The translations under genes and the position numbers were made by a program. The notes beneath the pieces were generated by a model. The model had not been told where the DNA came from. It worked only from the letters and a program-made list of their open reading frames with translations, and ran no database searches. A DNA stretch of 13,899 nt from Alphaproteobacteria bacterium (GTDB lineage Bacteria; Pseudomonadota; Alphaproteobacteria; Zavarziniales; Zavarziniaceae), in contig JAJFJE010000352.1 in assembly GCA_021774355.1 (NCBI GenBank), positions 1-13,899 on the forward strand. The letters run 5' to 3'. This document shows, in pieces, positions 13,649-13,899 of this stretch. Each line of letters opens with the position of its first letter. Within the stretch, counting starts at the first letter, position 1.

Positions 13649-13899
13649 TCAGCGCCCCTCCCAGCTGCCGACCACCCGGTAGATCGCCTTGACGGCGGCC
13701 GACGGCACGGCGAATTCCCGGCTCTCGGGGTTGAACTCGCGCAGGACCAGAAAATCGTCGGACTGGCGGATGAACTGCTTCACATAGGCCTCGTGGGCGC
13801 CCATCTCGACCACCACGAAGCAGCCCCTGACCGGCGGCAGGTTGGGATTGACGAACAGCAGGTCGCCCGCCTGGAATTTCGGCTCCATCGAATCGCCCA
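13649..13899 (-). CDS. S24-family peptidase domain, C-terminal part (LexA/CI-type), cut by window edge
   Basis: The reading frame enters from the right edge and ends at TGA 13649-13651, giving 83 residues. It starts within GDSMEPKF, the S24 nucleophile motif (Ser of DSM), followed by AGDLLFVNP. EAYVKQFIR contains the lysine expected as general base, and the tail is VKAIYRVVGSWEGR. These are the catalytic features of LexA/UmuD/CI-like self-cleaving or S24 repressors. An ATG at 13888 lies inside the motif and is not the true start; the N-terminal part, probably with a helix-turn-helix, is outside the window. The gene converges on cheW across a 278-bp spacer. It may be a phage-type or stand-alone C2-like repressor; LexA itself is less likely given the divergent sequence around the motif. 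Confidence 0.85.
   Translation of the reverse strand, partial: GDSMEPKFQAGDLLFVNPNLPPVRGCFVVVEMGAHEAYVKQFIRQSDDFLVLREFNPESREFAVPSAAVKAIYRVVGSWEGR

Noticed and set aside
1..13899. A concealed defence, toxin-antitoxin, retron or mobile system
   Set aside because: All sizeable supported frames belong to recognisable housekeeping or metabolic families. No reverse transcriptase, nuclease, transposase, integrase or toxin-like pair was found.

Overview
This 13.9 kb window is GC-rich chromosomal DNA (roughly two-thirds G+C by eye). Gene content and order suggest an alphaproteobacterium, perhaps Rhodospirillales-like. The lineage is inferred from the style of the proteins and from one intergenic palindrome that resembles a common alphaproteobacterial repeat, not from any marker gene. 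I see no rRNA, tRNA, CRISPR array, transposase, integrase or phage structural gene. It reads as ordinary core and metabolic chromosome, with nothing I can defend as a new defence or mobile system.

Layout from left to right. (1) A GMC-family FAD alcohol/choline-type dehydrogenase (+) follows a possible terminator and a short palindrome. (2) A convergent two-gene unit on the minus strand holds an isoprenylcysteine-methyltransferase-like membrane protein whose stop overlaps the start of an acyltransferase-3 membrane protein. (3) Divergent from it is a lipoprotein esterase of the PHB-depolymerase/feruloyl-esterase type (+), followed by a TAXI-type TRAP solute-binding protein with a Tat signal (+). 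No TRAP membrane subunits are visible. (4) A complete phosphate importer, pstS-pstC-pstA-pstB (-), has a plausible Pho box upstream of pstS, a hairpin in the pstS leader and a strong hairpin between pstS and pstC. The usual phoU does not follow pstB. (5) A glutathione S-transferase (-) lies upstream of pst. (6) Divergent from it, an M17 leucyl aminopeptidase overlaps by 4 bp an SH3-NlpC/P60 cysteine peptidase (+), a pair that fits cell-wall peptide turnover. (7) A solitary cheW (+) follows a 50-nt hairpin. (8) A convergent spacer carries REP-like palindromes. (9) The catalytic end of an S24 (LexA/CI-type) protein (-) runs off the right edge.

The clearest functional unit is pst: phosphate limitation acting through PhoB at the Pho box would raise transcription, and the pstS/pstC hairpin would favour excess PstS over the membrane and ATPase subunits. 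The most checkable open points are the TAXI receptor without a visible transporter, the missing phoU, and the small non-coding structures (inverted repeats, a duplicated 16-mer at a stop codon, a REP-like element with a compensatory stem change).
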